Source of the DNA: Nocardia arthritidis NBRC 100137
GTDB taxonomy: Bacteria > Actinomycetota > Actinomycetes > Mycobacteriales > Mycobacteriaceae
Direction of reading: 5' to 3'
Length of the DNA stretch: 64,000 nucleotides
Assembly (NCBI RefSeq): GCF_001612765.1
Contig: NZ_BDBB01000005.1
Coordinates: 218,630-282,629, forward strand
Notes under the pieces: generated by a model
Databases searched by the model: none
What the model was told of the DNA's origin: nothing
Seen by the model: the letters and a program-made list of their open reading frames with translations, nothing else
Position numbers and translations under genes: made by a program
In this document: piece by piece, positions 28,669 through 37,409 of the stretch
Position numbering within the stretch: the first letter of the stretch is position 1
Layout of the letters: every line of letters starts with the position of its first letter

Positions 28669-29877
28669 TCATTCGAGCAGCTCGCGGACCACACCGTCGG
28701 CCAGGAGACGGCCGCGGTCGGTGAGGACGAGCCGGTCGTCGGCGGTGCGCGTAGCCAGGCCGTCGCCGACCACCCGGTCGACGGCGACGAGAGCGGAGGA
28801 CGCCAGATCGGCCAGCGGCAGGCCGGTGCGCAGCCGGACGGCGAGCATGACCCGCTCGGTGTATCGCTCGTCCGCGCTGAGGGCTTCCCAGCCCGCGGCG
28901 GGCAACGCGCCCGTGGCGACCCGATCCGCGTACCGCGCGGGGTGCTTGACGTTCCACCACCGCACGCCGCCGACGTGACTGTGCGCGCCCGGGCCGGCGC
29001 CGAGCCAGTCACCGCCGTCCCAGTAGCCGAGGTTGTGCCTGCAGACCGCAGCGTCGCCCGCGGCCCAGTTCGACACCTCATACCAGTCGAGCCCCGCCGA
29101 TCGCAGTCGCGCGTCGATCCGTTCGTAGCGGGCGGCGAGCACGTCGTCGTCCGGCGCGGGCAACTCGCCACGACGGACCCGCCGGGCCAGCGCGGTGCCG
29201 TCCTCCACGATCAGCGAGTAGGCCGAGACGTGATCGACGCCCGCGGCGAGCACCGCCTCCAGGCTGGCGTCCAGATCGGCGTCCCGCTCGCCCGGCGTCC
29301 CGTAGATCAGGTCCAGGTTGACGTGCTCGAATCCCGCGGCGCGGGCCTCGCGCGCGGCGGCCACGGCGCGTCCGGGGGTGTGCGTGCGATCGAGCACCTT
29401 CAGCACGTGCGCCGCGGCGGACTGCATGCCCAGCGAGACCCTGGTGAACCCGGCCGCGCGGATGCGCTCGAAGAATTGCGGCGAGGTGGATTCCGGATTG
29501 GACTCCGTGGTGACCTCGGCGCCGGCGGCGAGGGTGAACTCGGCGCGCACGGCGTCCAGCACCGCGGCGAGCCCGTCACCGCCGAGCAGGGAGGGCGTCC
29601 CTCCGCCGACGAAGACGGTGGAGACCTCCGGCGTAGGGCTCGGCAGCGCCGCGAACTCCCGCGCGGCGGCGGTCAGCTCCTCCCGCACCGCCGCCGCCCA
29701 GGACTGCGGCGACGCCGACGTGCCGAGTTCGCCCGCGGTGTAGGTGTTGAAGTCGCAGTATCCGCAGCGGGTGGCACAGAACGGCACGTGCACGTAGATC
29801 CCGAACGGCCCGCCGCCGAAATCGCCCAACACCGGCACGGACGTGTCGGTGCTCGCGGACGCGACGGAAGAATTCAC
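28669..29877 (-). CDS. hemW: HemW-type radical SAM protein
   Basis: The 402-residue protein has YVHVPFCATRCGYCDF, where the CxxxCxxC triad binds the 4Fe-4S cluster of radical SAM enzymes. It also has VFVGGGTPSLLGGDGL and the HemW/HemN segment SLGMQSAAAHVLKVLDRTH. HemW is a heme-binding protein involved in heme insertion and is often mislabelled as oxygen-independent coproporphyrinogen III oxidase. The start is taken at GTG 29877; the longer open frame upstream is basic and not HemW-like. Position matches Rv2388c, just before the sulfite reductase region. Confidence 0.93.
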   Translation of the reverse strand: MNSSVASASTDTSVPVLGDFGGGPFGIYVHVPFCATRCGYCDFNTYTAGELGTSASPQSWAAAVREELTAAAREFAALPSPTPEVSTVFVGGGTPSLLGGDGLAAVLDAVRAEFTLAAGAEVTTESNPESTSPQFFERIRAAGFTRVSLGMQSAAAHVLKVLDRTHTPGRAVAAAREARAAGFEHVNLDLIYGTPGERDADLDASLEAVLAAGVDHVSAYSLIVEDGTALARRVRRGELPAPDDDVLAARYERIDARLRSAGLDWYEVSNWAAGDAAVCRHNLGYWDGGDWLGAGPGAHSHVGGVRWWNVKHPARYADRVATGALPAAGWEALSADERYTERVMLAVRLRTGLPLADLASSALVAVDRVVGDGLATRTADDRLVLTDRGRLLADGVVRELLE

Positions 29878-30093
29878 CTGTCCAGTGTGAACGTCGCCGA
29901 CCGCGCGCCGACGTCCGGGACTCCGCCGAGCGCCGAGCGACCTCGAATTCCGGCTCGGGCCGATTCGCGCGGTGAGCCCTCGGCCATCGTGCCCGCTGGA
30001 TCGGGACCCGTCGTGCACCGATGAATCCGGAGTCGATAACCCCTTCGATCGCAGGAATGGCCTGGACGTGTACCTGCTCGACGGTGACCGGCC

Positions 30094-30501
30094 TCAGTCC
30101 GACACGACCGGTGTGTTCTGGTTGGCGGTGAGCAACCAGCGGCCGTCCTCCTTGGACATCACGTACATCGGACTGCCTTCCCTGTCCAGCGTGCCGTCCA
30201 GGGTGAAGTAACGCTGGCGCACCGTGACCGCGGCCACGTCGGGGCGGATGAACAGCACGTGCTCGACCTCGTAGGTCGCCGTGCCGTGCGCCGTGGCCCC
30301 CGGCAGTACCCGGGCGGTGAACTCGGCGATGGCGGCACGTCCGTAGAGTCGGCTGCCGTGTCCGGTGGTCCAGATCGCGTCCTCCCGGAACAGCGCGACG
30401 AATTCGTCGACGAGTTCGTTCCGCTGGGCGTGCTGGACGCTCGCGACGACCGCACGGATGGCCTCGGTCTCTGCGGCGGTGTCGACCGCTGGGGTACTCA
30501 T
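30094..30501 (-). CDS. SnoaL-like (SgcJ/EcaC family) protein
   Basis: The 135-residue protein shows the NTF2/SnoaL fold pattern of the SgcJ/EcaC family: AIRAVVASVQHAQRNELVDE, FVALFREDAIWTTGHGSRLY, and VRQRYFTLDG and KEDGRWLLTANQNTPVV near the end. Such proteins are small ligand-binding or polyketide-tailoring proteins; many have no known role. ATG 30501 is used; GTG 30507 is closer to a GAGG and may be the true start. It is divergent from the cysteine leader and sulfite reductase operon. Confidence 0.8.
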   Translation of the reverse strand: MSTPAVDTAAETEAIRAVVASVQHAQRNELVDEFVALFREDAIWTTGHGSRLYGRAAIAEFTARVLPGATAHGTATYEVEHVLFIRPDVAAVTVRQRYFTLDGTLDREGSPMYVMSKEDGRWLLTANQNTPVVSD

Positions 30502-30701
30502 GGCCACAAGCGTGCTACCTCGAGCTGACTCGAGGTCAAGCGGCGTGCGCAGCATCACAAACGAGGCGGCGGCCGTATCACACGCTCGGTTCGGGCCCCG
30601 GACTATGACTGCCGTCACAAACCGGGTCGAACGTCCAGGGGATTTCCCGCAAAATGGCGGGAAATACCGGAAGGGGGGTCGGAAGGCCCTCGCTGACATG
30701 G

Positions 30702-30714
30702 CACAATAGGCCGC
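30702..30714 (+). promoter_or_regulatory. Promoter -10 box for leaderless cysteine leader
   Basis: CACAAT (30702-30707) lies 7 bp before ATG 30715, so the transcript probably starts at the ATG itself. No ribosome site precedes that ATG. This is the usual set-up for leaderless attenuator peptides in mycobacteria. Confidence 0.55.
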
Positions 30715-30807
30715 ATGCGCGCTTTGGAGATTCGACTTGTGGCACGTCGCCACGTCGATTACAAGCGCGTGTGTAGCGCCTGCTGTCTGCCTCGTTCCCC
30801 TCGGTAG
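30715..30807 (+). CDS. Poly-cysteine leader peptide of the sulfite reductase operon
   Basis: A 30-codon frame starts at ATG 30715 and stops at TAG 30805. The peptide has the pattern of actinobacterial leader peptides upstream of sulfur genes: RLVARRHVDYKRVC, then SACCLPRSPR. Three Cys codons sit at positions 20, 23 and 24 (TGT, TGC, TGT). Established work in mycobacteria shows that leaderless poly-Cys short frames act as cysteine-responsive attenuators: when charged Cys-tRNA is scarce the ribosome stalls on them and the downstream genes are turned on. Here the downstream genes are exactly those for cysteine sulfur supply. The segment CCTGCTG over the Cys codons (30779-30785) is complementary to CAGCAGG (30896-30902). 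Confidence 0.85.
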   Translation: MRALEIRLVARRHVDYKRVCSACCLPRSPR

Positions 30808-30869
30808 TTCAGCGCGCCCGATCCCGGGTCCCCGGCGATCCCCGACTTCATCGGCCCGCTGACACCGCA

Positions 30870-30892
30870 GGCGTGAGTCAGCCCCTCACGCC
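30870..30892 (+). promoter_or_regulatory. Attenuator hairpin between leader peptide and sirA
   Basis: GGCGTGAG (30870-30877) and CTCACGCC (30885-30892) pair perfectly with a 7-nt loop. It lies 62 nt after the leader stop and about 30 nt before the sirA ribosome site, where a terminator or sequestering stem would act. A smaller CCGGG/CCCGG stem lies upstream at about 30817-30829. Confidence 0.6.
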
Positions 30893-30932
30893 CTTCAGCA
30901 GGATGTACCACCCACCCCGCAGGAGCGACCCT

Positions 30933-32747
30933 ATGACGTCGAGCACCGACGCCGGTCCGACCGATCAGCCCACGCCCGAATCCCAGCCCGGGCATCGCGC
31001 GCGTCCCGACCGCCCGGCCTCCGAACGCCGCGTCCGCCCGGATCGCCCGCGTCCCGAGGCGACCTCCACCGGCCCGCGCGTGCGCACCGGCAAGCCCGTG
31101 CGCCGCAAGGCCGAGGGGCAGTGGGCGCTGGGCTATCGCGAACCGCTGAACCCGAACGAGCAGTCCAAGAAGGACGACAACCCGCTCAACGTTCGCGCCC
31201 GCATCGAGAACATCTACGCCAGGACCGGCTTCGACGGCATCGACAAGGGCGACTTGCGCGGCCGGTTCCGCTGGTGGGGCCTGTACACCCAGCGCGAGCA
31301 GGGCTACGACGGCACCTGGACCGGCGACGAGAACATCGATCTGCTCGAAGCCAAGTACTTCATGATGCGCGTGCGCTGCGACGGCGGCGCGCTGAATCTG
31401 GCGCAACTGCGCACGCTCGGTCAGATCTCCACCGAGTTCGCCCGCGACACCGCGGATCTGTCCGACCGGGAGAACGTGCAGTACCACTGGATCGAGGTGG
31501 AGAACGTCCCCGAGATCTGGAAGCGCATCGAAGCGGTCGGACTGAAGACCACCGAGGCGTGCGGCGACTGCCCGCGCGTGGTGCTCGGGTCCCCGCTGGC
31601 GGGCGAATCGCTGGACGAGGTCATCGACCCGACGCCCGCGATCGAGGAGATCGTGCGCCGCTACATCGGCAAGAAGGAGTACTCCAACCTGCCGCGCAAG
31701 TTCAAGACCGCGATCTCCGGCCAGCAGGACGTGGTGCACGAGATCAACGACGTGGCGTTCATCGGTGTCGAGCACCCCGAGCACGGCCCCGGCCTGGACC
31801 TGTGGGTCGGCGGCGGCCTGTCCACCAACCCGATGCTCGCCCAGCGGGTGGGCGTGTGGGTGCCGCTGAACGAGGTGCCGGACGTGTGGGAAGCCGTCGT
31901 GTCGGTGTTCCGCGACTACGGCTACCGCCGCCTGCGCACCAAGGCGCGCCTGAAGTTCCTGATCAAGGACTGGGGCATCGAGAAATTCCGCCAGGTGCTC
32001 GAGGACGAGTACCTGAAGCGCAAGCTGATCGACGGTCCCGCGCCGCAGCAGCCGACCAAGCCGATCGACCACGTCGGCGTGCAGCGGCTGCGCAACGGGC
32101 TCAACGCCGTCGGCTTCTCCCCCATCGCGGGCCGGGTGTCGGGCACCGTCCTGAGCAAGGTCGCCGACGCGGTGGAGCGGATCGGCTCCGATCGCGTCCG
32201 GTTCACCCCGTATCAGAAGCTGATCGTGCTCGACGTTCCCGACAACAAGGTGGACGCGCTGATCGACGAGCTCGAGCCGCTCGGCCTGCAAGCGCGGCCC
32301 TCGCTGTGGCGGCGCAATCTGATGGCCTGCACCGGCATCGAGTTCTGCAAGCTCTCCTTCGCCGAGACCCGCAAGCGCTCCCAGGCGCTGGTGCCGGAGC
32401 TGGAGGAACGGCTCGCTGATCTGAACGCGCAGTTGGACGTGCCGATCACGATCAACGTCAACGGCTGCCCGAACTCCTGCGCCCGCTCGCAGATCGCCGA
32501 CATCGGGTTCAAGGGACAGCTGGTCGACGACGGCAACGGCAATCACGTCGAGGGCTTCCAGGTTCACCTCGGTGGCAGCCTCGGCTTCGACAGCGCCTTC
32601 GGGCGCAAACTGCGCCAGCACAAGGTGACCACCCAGGAACTGGGCGACTACATCGACCGTGTGGTGCGCAACTTCGTCAAGCAACGTACCGACGGCGAAA
32701 GGTTCGCCCAGTGGGCGGTCCGCGCCGACGAGGCCGACCTGAGATAA
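30933..32747 (+). CDS. sirA: Ferredoxin-dependent assimilatory sulfite reductase
   Basis: The 604-residue siroheme/4Fe-4S enzyme reduces sulfite to sulfide with six electrons from ferredoxin. The cluster/siroheme ligands are C466 and C472 (CTGIEFC) with C512 and C516 (CPNSC). Two nitrite/sulfite reductase half-domains and their ferredoxin-like linkers are present. ATG 30933 has AGGAG 8 nt upstream; an in-frame extension to 30873 lacks a site. Compared with the recalled mycobacterial SirA (about 560 residues) the N-terminus has an extra Pro/Arg-rich segment of about 40-55 residues. First structural gene of the sirA-cysH-cysD-cysN-chelatase operon, under the cysteine leader. Confidence 0.95.
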   Translation: MTSSTDAGPTDQPTPESQPGHRARPDRPASERRVRPDRPRPEATSTGPRVRTGKPVRRKAEGQWALGYREPLNPNEQSKKDDNPLNVRARIENIYARTGFDGIDKGDLRGRFRWWGLYTQREQGYDGTWTGDENIDLLEAKYFMMRVRCDGGALNLAQLRTLGQISTEFARDTADLSDRENVQYHWIEVENVPEIWKRIEAVGLKTTEACGDCPRVVLGSPLAGESLDEVIDPTPAIEEIVRRYIGKKEYSNLPRKFKTAISGQQDVVHEINDVAFIGVEHPEHGPGLDLWVGGGLSTNPMLAQRVGVWVPLNEVPDVWEAVVSVFRDYGYRRLRTKARLKFLIKDWGIEKFRQVLEDEYLKRKLIDGPAPQQPTKPIDHVGVQRLRNGLNAVGFSPIAGRVSGTVLSKVADAVERIGSDRVRFTPYQKLIVLDVPDNKVDALIDELEPLGLQARPSLWRRNLMACTGIEFCKLSFAETRKRSQALVPELEERLADLNAQLDVPITINVNGCPNSCARSQIADIGFKGQLVDDGNGNHVEGFQVHLGGSLGFDSAFGRKLRQHKVTTQELGDYIDRVVRNFVKQRTDGERFAQWAVRADEADLR

Positions 32748-32767
32748 GTGTCGACGGGAGATCAACT

Positions 32768-33484
32768 GTGACAACCCAACTCGCGGAAAAGCTGTCCGAG
32801 GACGAGCTCCGCGCCATCGCCGCGCGCGGTGCCGCCGAACTGGACGGCGCCTCGGCGACCGAACTCCTGCAGTGGACCGAGGACACCTTCGGCACGAACT
32901 ACATCGTGGCCTCCAACATGCAGGACGGAGTGCTGGTGCACCTCGCGGCGGGCATCCGCGCCGGCGTCGACGTGCTGTTCCTGGACACCGGCTACCACTT
33001 CGCCGAGACCATCGGCACCCGGGACGCGGTGGAGGCCGTGTACGGGGTGAACGTGATCAACGCGCGGCCGGAACACACGGTGGCCGAACAGGATCAGCTG
33101 CTCGGCAAGGATCTGTTCGCCCGTGAGCCGAACGAGTGCTGCCGGTTGCGCAAGGTCGTCCCGTTGCAGAAGTCGCTCGCGGGATACAACGCCTGGGTCA
33201 CCGGCATCCGCCGGGTGGAGGCGCCGACCAGGGCGAACGCACCGCTGGTCTCGTTCGACGAGGCGTTCGGACTGGTGAAGATCAACCCGATCGCGCCGTG
33301 GTCCGACGACGAGATGCAGGACTACATCGACAAGCACGGCATCCTCGTCAACCCCCTGGTGGAGGAGGGGTATCCATCCATCGGCTGCGCTCCGTGCACA
33401 CGGAAGCCGGAGCCGGGAGCCGATCCGCGAAGCGGCCGTTGGGCCGGCCTCGCCAAGACCGAGTGCGGGTTGCACACAGCATGA
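32768..33484 (+). CDS. cysH: APS reductase (thioredoxin-dependent, 4Fe-4S type)
   Basis: The 238-residue enzyme reduces adenylyl sulfate to sulfite. The iron-sulfur ligands C124, C125, C207 and C210 and the catalytic C233 (in ECGLH) are all present, which marks the APS-reducing rather than the cluster-free PAPS-reducing type. GTG 32768 has GGGAG upstream and lies 20 bp after sirA. Its product feeds the sulfite reductase encoded just before it. No cysC (APS kinase) is seen in the operon, consistent with a direct APS route. Confidence 0.96.
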   Translation: MTTQLAEKLSEDELRAIAARGAAELDGASATELLQWTEDTFGTNYIVASNMQDGVLVHLAAGIRAGVDVLFLDTGYHFAETIGTRDAVEAVYGVNVINARPEHTVAEQDQLLGKDLFAREPNECCRLRKVVPLQKSLAGYNAWVTGIRRVEAPTRANAPLVSFDEAFGLVKINPIAPWSDDEMQDYIDKHGILVNPLVEEGYPSIGCAPCTRKPEPGADPRSGRWAGLAKTECGLHTA

Positions 33485-33557
33485 CCGAGTCAGGGCCCGG
33501 AGGAGGCAGCCTGCGTAACCACGTAGGGCCCCTCGGGCATGCGAAAAAGGACACAGC

Positions 33558-34484
33558 ATGACCGAAACCATCCAACGTTCGTTCGGCATCACCGATTTCG
33601 ACACCCTCGCCGCGCTGGAGTCCGAGGCGATCCACATCTTCCGCGAGGTGGCGGGCGAGTTCGAACGGCCGGTGATCCTGTTCTCCGGCGGCAAGGACTC
33701 CACCGTGCTGCTGCATCTGGCGCTCGAGGCGTTCTGGCCCGCGCCGCTGCCGTTCGCGCTGCTGCACGTGGACACCGGGCACAACCTGCCCGAGGTGCTG
33801 GAGTTCCGGGACAAGGTGGTCGAGCGCTACGGCCTGCGCCTGCACGTGGCGAAGGTGGAGGACTACCTCGCCGACGGCAGGCTCACCGAGCGCCCGGACG
33901 GCATTCGCAATCCCTTGCAAACCGTCCCGCTGCTGGACGCGATCAGCGAGCACCGGTTCGACGCCGTGTTCGGCGGCGGACGCCGCGACGAGGAGCGCTC
34001 GCGCGCCAAGGAGCGCATCTTCTCGCTGCGTAACGCCTTCGGCCAGTGGGATCCGAAGCGGCAGCGCCCCGAGCTGTGGAACCTGTACAACGGGCGTCAC
34101 GCGCCGGGCGAGCACGTGCGGGTGTTCCCGCTGAGCAACTGGACCGAGCTGGACATCTGGCGCTACATCGCCCGCGAGGACATCGATCTGGCGAGCATCT
34201 ACTACGCGCACGAGCGGCCGGTCTACCTGCGCGACGGTATGTGGATGACGCCCGGCGTGTGGGGCGGCCCGCGCGAGGGCGAGGTGCTGGAGACCAGGTC
34301 GGTGCGCTATCGCACCGTGGGCGACGGCTCCACCACCGGCGCCATCCTTTCCGACGCGGCCGACAACGAGGCGATCCTCGCCGAGGTCGCCGCGTCCCGA
34401 CTGACCGAACGTGGTGCGACCCGCGGCGATGACCGGGTTTCCGAAGCCGCGATGGAAGACCGCAAGCGAGAGGGTTATTTCTGA
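33558..34484 (+). CDS. cysD: Sulfate adenylyltransferase subunit 2 (ATP pyrophosphatase)
   Basis: The 308-residue subunit makes APS from ATP and sulfate. It has the PP-loop ILFSGGKDSTVLLHLALEAF, and the conserved GGRRDEERSRAKERIFS and WTELDIWRYI segments. ATG 33558 begins MTETIQRSFG. The stop overlaps nothing but cysN starts one base later (34486), so subunits are made together. Confidence 0.97.
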   Translation: MTETIQRSFGITDFDTLAALESEAIHIFREVAGEFERPVILFSGGKDSTVLLHLALEAFWPAPLPFALLHVDTGHNLPEVLEFRDKVVERYGLRLHVAKVEDYLADGRLTERPDGIRNPLQTVPLLDAISEHRFDAVFGGGRRDEERSRAKERIFSLRNAFGQWDPKRQRPELWNLYNGRHAPGEHVRVFPLSNWTELDIWRYIAREDIDLASIYYAHERPVYLRDGMWMTPGVWGGPREGEVLETRSVRYRTVGDGSTTGAILSDAADNEAILAEVAASRLTERGATRGDDRVSEAAMEDRKREGYF

Positions 34485-34485
34485 C

Positions 34486-35781
34486 ATGTCCGACCTATTG
34501 AGGCTGGCCACCGCCGGTTCTGTCGACGACGGCAAGTCCACTCTGGTCGGACGCCTGCTCTACGACACGAAATCCGTTCTGGCCGACCAGATCGACGCCG
34601 TCACCCGCGCGTCGGTGGACAAGGGTCTCGCCACACCGGATCTCTCGCTGCTCGTGGACGGGTTGCGCGCGGAACGCGAACAGGGCATCACCATCGATGT
34701 CGCCTACCGCTACTTCGCCACTCCCCGCCGCTCTTTCGTACTCGCGGACACCCCCGGGCATGTGCAGTACACCCGCAACACCGTGTCCGGCGCGTCCACC
34801 GCGCAACTGGTGATCCTGCTCGTGGACGCGCGCAAGGGCGTCATCGAGCAGACCCGCAGGCATGCCGCCGTGCTCGCGCTGCTCGGCGTGCCGAAGCTGG
34901 TGCTCGCGGTGAACAAGATCGATCTGGTGGACGACGCCGCCGCTGTGTTCGCCGCCATTTCCGCGGAGTTCAACGCACTCACCAGCACACTGGGCTGGTC
35001 GAGCGAGGACGTGCTGGAGATCCCGGTCTCGGCGCTGCACGGCGACAACATCGCCTCCCGGTCGGTCAACACCCCGTACTACAACGGCCCCTCGCTGATC
35101 GAGCACCTGGAATCGGTGCCGGTCGACGCCGACAGCACCGGCAGTCACGCGCTGGGCCTGCGGTTCCCCGTGCAGTACGTGATCCGGCCGCGCACTGCCG
35201 AATACCCGGACTATCGCGGGTACGCCGGACAGATCGCGGCGGGCGCGGTGGCTCCGGGCGACGAGGTCGTGGTGCTGCCCTCGGGCATCCGCACGACCGT
35301 CGAGCGGATCGACACCCCGGACGGCGAACTCGCGGTGGCGCAGACCGGGCGCAGCGTCACGCTGATCCTGACCGACGACGTCGACATCTCCCGGGGCGAC
35401 ATCATCGCCTCGGCCGCCGACGCGCCGGAACCGGTCGACACCTTCGACGCCACCGTGTGCTGGCTGGGTGACAAGCCGCTGCGGCCGGGTGCTCGACTGC
35501 TGCTCAAGCACGGCACCCGCACCACGCAGGCGATCGTCGGCACGCTGCTGGAGCGCTTCGACGAGCAGCGGCTCGCGGCAGATCCGAGCCCGGAAGCATT
35601 GGAACTCAACGACATCGGGCGCATATCGGTGCGGGTCGCCGAGCCCATCCCGGCCGACGACTACCGGGCGAACCGGCATACCGGCAGCTTCCTGCTGATC
35701 GACCCGGCCGGTGGCAACACGCTGGCGGCCGGTCTGGTCGGCGATGTGCTGTCCGCCGTAGAGGTCGGCACCGGAGGCTGA
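34486..35781 (+). CDS. cysN: Sulfate adenylyltransferase subunit 1 (GTPase)
   Basis: The 431-residue GTPase couples GTP hydrolysis to APS synthesis by CysD. G motifs are complete: GSVDDGKST, DTPGHVQYTRN and NKIDLVDD, followed by EF-Tu-like domains 2 and 3. There is no CysC fusion, whose domain would add about 180 residues as in M. tuberculosis CysNC, so APS kinase is not supplied here. ATG 34486 lies 1 bp after cysD; a longer frame into cysD is not used. Confidence 0.96.
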   Translation: MSDLLRLATAGSVDDGKSTLVGRLLYDTKSVLADQIDAVTRASVDKGLATPDLSLLVDGLRAEREQGITIDVAYRYFATPRRSFVLADTPGHVQYTRNTVSGASTAQLVILLVDARKGVIEQTRRHAAVLALLGVPKLVLAVNKIDLVDDAAAVFAAISAEFNALTSTLGWSSEDVLEIPVSALHGDNIASRSVNTPYYNGPSLIEHLESVPVDADSTGSHALGLRFPVQYVIRPRTAEYPDYRGYAGQIAAGAVAPGDEVVVLPSGIRTTVERIDTPDGELAVAQTGRSVTLILTDDVDISRGDIIASAADAPEPVDTFDATVCWLGDKPLRPGARLLLKHGTRTTQAIVGTLLERFDEQRLAADPSPEALELNDIGRISVRVAEPIPADDYRANRHTGSFLLIDPAGGNTLAAGLVGDVLSAVEVGTGG

Positions 35782-35782
35782 C

Positions 35783-36613
35783 ATGGCAGCGCGGCGAGCA
35801 CTTTTCGGCACTCCGTCGGCGGCCCGTCCGGGCTGCGCGGCCTCCCGGGCCGTGCTCGGCGGGAGCGCACCGCGGCCGCCCGCCCTGATCGCGGTGGCCC
35901 ACGGCAGTCGTGATCCGCGCTCGGCCGCGACGGTCGCGGAGGTGGTCGGCGCGGTCGCGGCCGCGCGGCCGGAGCTCGACGTTCGTACGGCGTTCCTCGA
36001 CCTCACCGCCCCGTCGGTCGAACAGGTCGTGGATGCCGTTGCCGCCGAAGGGCATACGCATGCGGTGGTGACACCGCTGCTGCTCGGCAGCGCCTTCCAC
36101 GCCAGGGTCGACCTGCCTGGACTGCTCGCCACGGCAGGCGCGCGCCATCCCGGGCTGCGGTTGACCCAAGCCGACGTTCTCGGCGTGGATGCCGGATTGG
36201 TCGGTGCGTTGCGCGACCGGGTCCTCGCCGCCGGTGGCGCCGCGCACGCCTCAGCGGGCCGGCGCCTGGGTGTCGCGGTCGCGGCGGTCGGATCATCGTC
36301 GGCCGCGGCCAACGCCCGGACCGCCGAAGTGGCCGCCCGCTTGGCCGCCCGCACCGGCTGGCGTACCGAGATCTGCTTCGCGACCACCGAACCGTCCGTC
36401 CCGGAGGCGGTCTCGCGACTGCACGCCCGCGGCGCGGACCACGTGCTGGTCGCGCCGTGGTTCCTCGCACCCGGCTTGCTGACCGATCGCTTGGCCCGCG
36501 CCGCGCCGCAGGCGATCCACGCCGATGTGCTCGGCGCCCATCCGGCCCTCGCCCAGGTCGTCCTCGATCGCTACCACGCGGCGATCGTCGAGACGCGCGC
36601 GCTTTCGGCCTGA
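35783..36613 (+). CDS. Sirohydrochlorin ferrochelatase-like protein (CbiX/SirB family)
   Basis: The 276-residue protein is a two-half CbiX-type chelatase: PALIAVAHGSRDPRSAATVA with the metal-binding His and Arg, VVTPLLLGSAFHARVDL, and in the second half VLVAPWFLAPGLLTDRLA. It should insert iron into sirohydrochlorin to make siroheme for the sulfite reductase in the same operon. ATG 35783 directly follows the cysN stop. A Che1-like gene follows cysH in mycobacteria (Rv2393), supporting the role. Confidence 0.9.
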   Translation: MAARRALFGTPSAARPGCAASRAVLGGSAPRPPALIAVAHGSRDPRSAATVAEVVGAVAAARPELDVRTAFLDLTAPSVEQVVDAVAAEGHTHAVVTPLLLGSAFHARVDLPGLLATAGARHPGLRLTQADVLGVDAGLVGALRDRVLAAGGAAHASAGRRLGVAVAAVGSSSAAANARTAEVAARLAARTGWRTEICFATTEPSVPEAVSRLHARGADHVLVAPWFLAPGLLTDRLARAAPQAIHADVLGAHPALAQVVLDRYHAAIVETRALSA

Positions 36614-36722
36614 CGGCGTACGCGAGAAGGTCTCCGCCGCTGCGGACGACCACCCCCCTGTTCTCTCCCCCGGTGAGCCATGCCTGCCTTTCGTCGGTGC
36701 TGCCGCGTGCTAGGAACATGGC

Positions 36723-37409
36723 ATGGCCGAGTCGTTCCGCACCACCTCCTGCGCCAGCCACGGACACCCCGAGTTCACCGTCGTTTCCACCGAGCCGCAG
36801 CTGACCGGCATGGAGACCTGGTTGCTGTCCTACCTGGAATCCACCGTCGCGGCGGGCACGCGGTACCACCCCGGCGAGACGATCCGCGTCGGCTGGAATC
36901 TCGTCCGGGTACGCGGCCGCGACGACGGCACACTGGGGTTGGCCGAACGCACCGATGCGCAGAACTGGGCCGAGCAGGTCGATCGCACACTGCGCGACGT
37001 CTGGTTTCAGCGCGAAGTCGCGGCCGGTGTCGGCCTGGCCGACCGGCTCGACTTTCCCGGCGAGGATCAGCAGGCGATCGTCTCGTCGTGCGGGCTCGAG
37101 TCGCCGGTGCTGGTGCTGGCCCGCACCGCGACGAAGGACCCGGATTTCTCCGGTTGGTCGGTCGAGTGCTTCGAAGATCACGCGCACCGCGCGTCGTACT
37201 ACACCACCCTGCTCGAACTGGCCGCCGCCATGCCGTTCGCGGTGCAGTTCTTCGCCCTTCCGGTCGCGACGACGGTGCTGATCGAAAGCCCCGAGATCAC
37301 GCCCACCGGCGCCATCCGGCCCCATATCGTGGACGCGGACGGCGTGGAACTGCTCCCGATCCCGGGTTCTTACCTGGACTACCTGGTCAACGGCTCGCCG
37401 AACGATTAG
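36723..37409 (+). CDS. Uncharacterised globular protein
   Basis: The 228-residue soluble protein has no membrane segment or signal peptide. It has a regular alpha/beta composition with segments such as METWLLSYLESTVAAGTRYH and PGETIRVGWNLVRVRGRDDG. I do not recognise the family with confidence; the pattern is reminiscent of SUFU/immunity-type proteins but this is weak. ATG 36723 is the only good start. Its end overlaps the convergent TetR gene by 4 bp. It probably is not part of the sulfur operon, from which it is separated by 109 bp. Confidence 0.7.
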   Translation: MAESFRTTSCASHGHPEFTVVSTEPQLTGMETWLLSYLESTVAAGTRYHPGETIRVGWNLVRVRGRDDGTLGLAERTDAQNWAEQVDRTLRDVWFQREVAAGVGLADRLDFPGEDQQAIVSSCGLESPVLVLARTATKDPDFSGWSVECFEDHAHRASYYTTLLELAAAMPFAVQFFALPVATTVLIESPEITPTGAIRPHIVDADGVELLPIPGSYLDYLVNGSPND

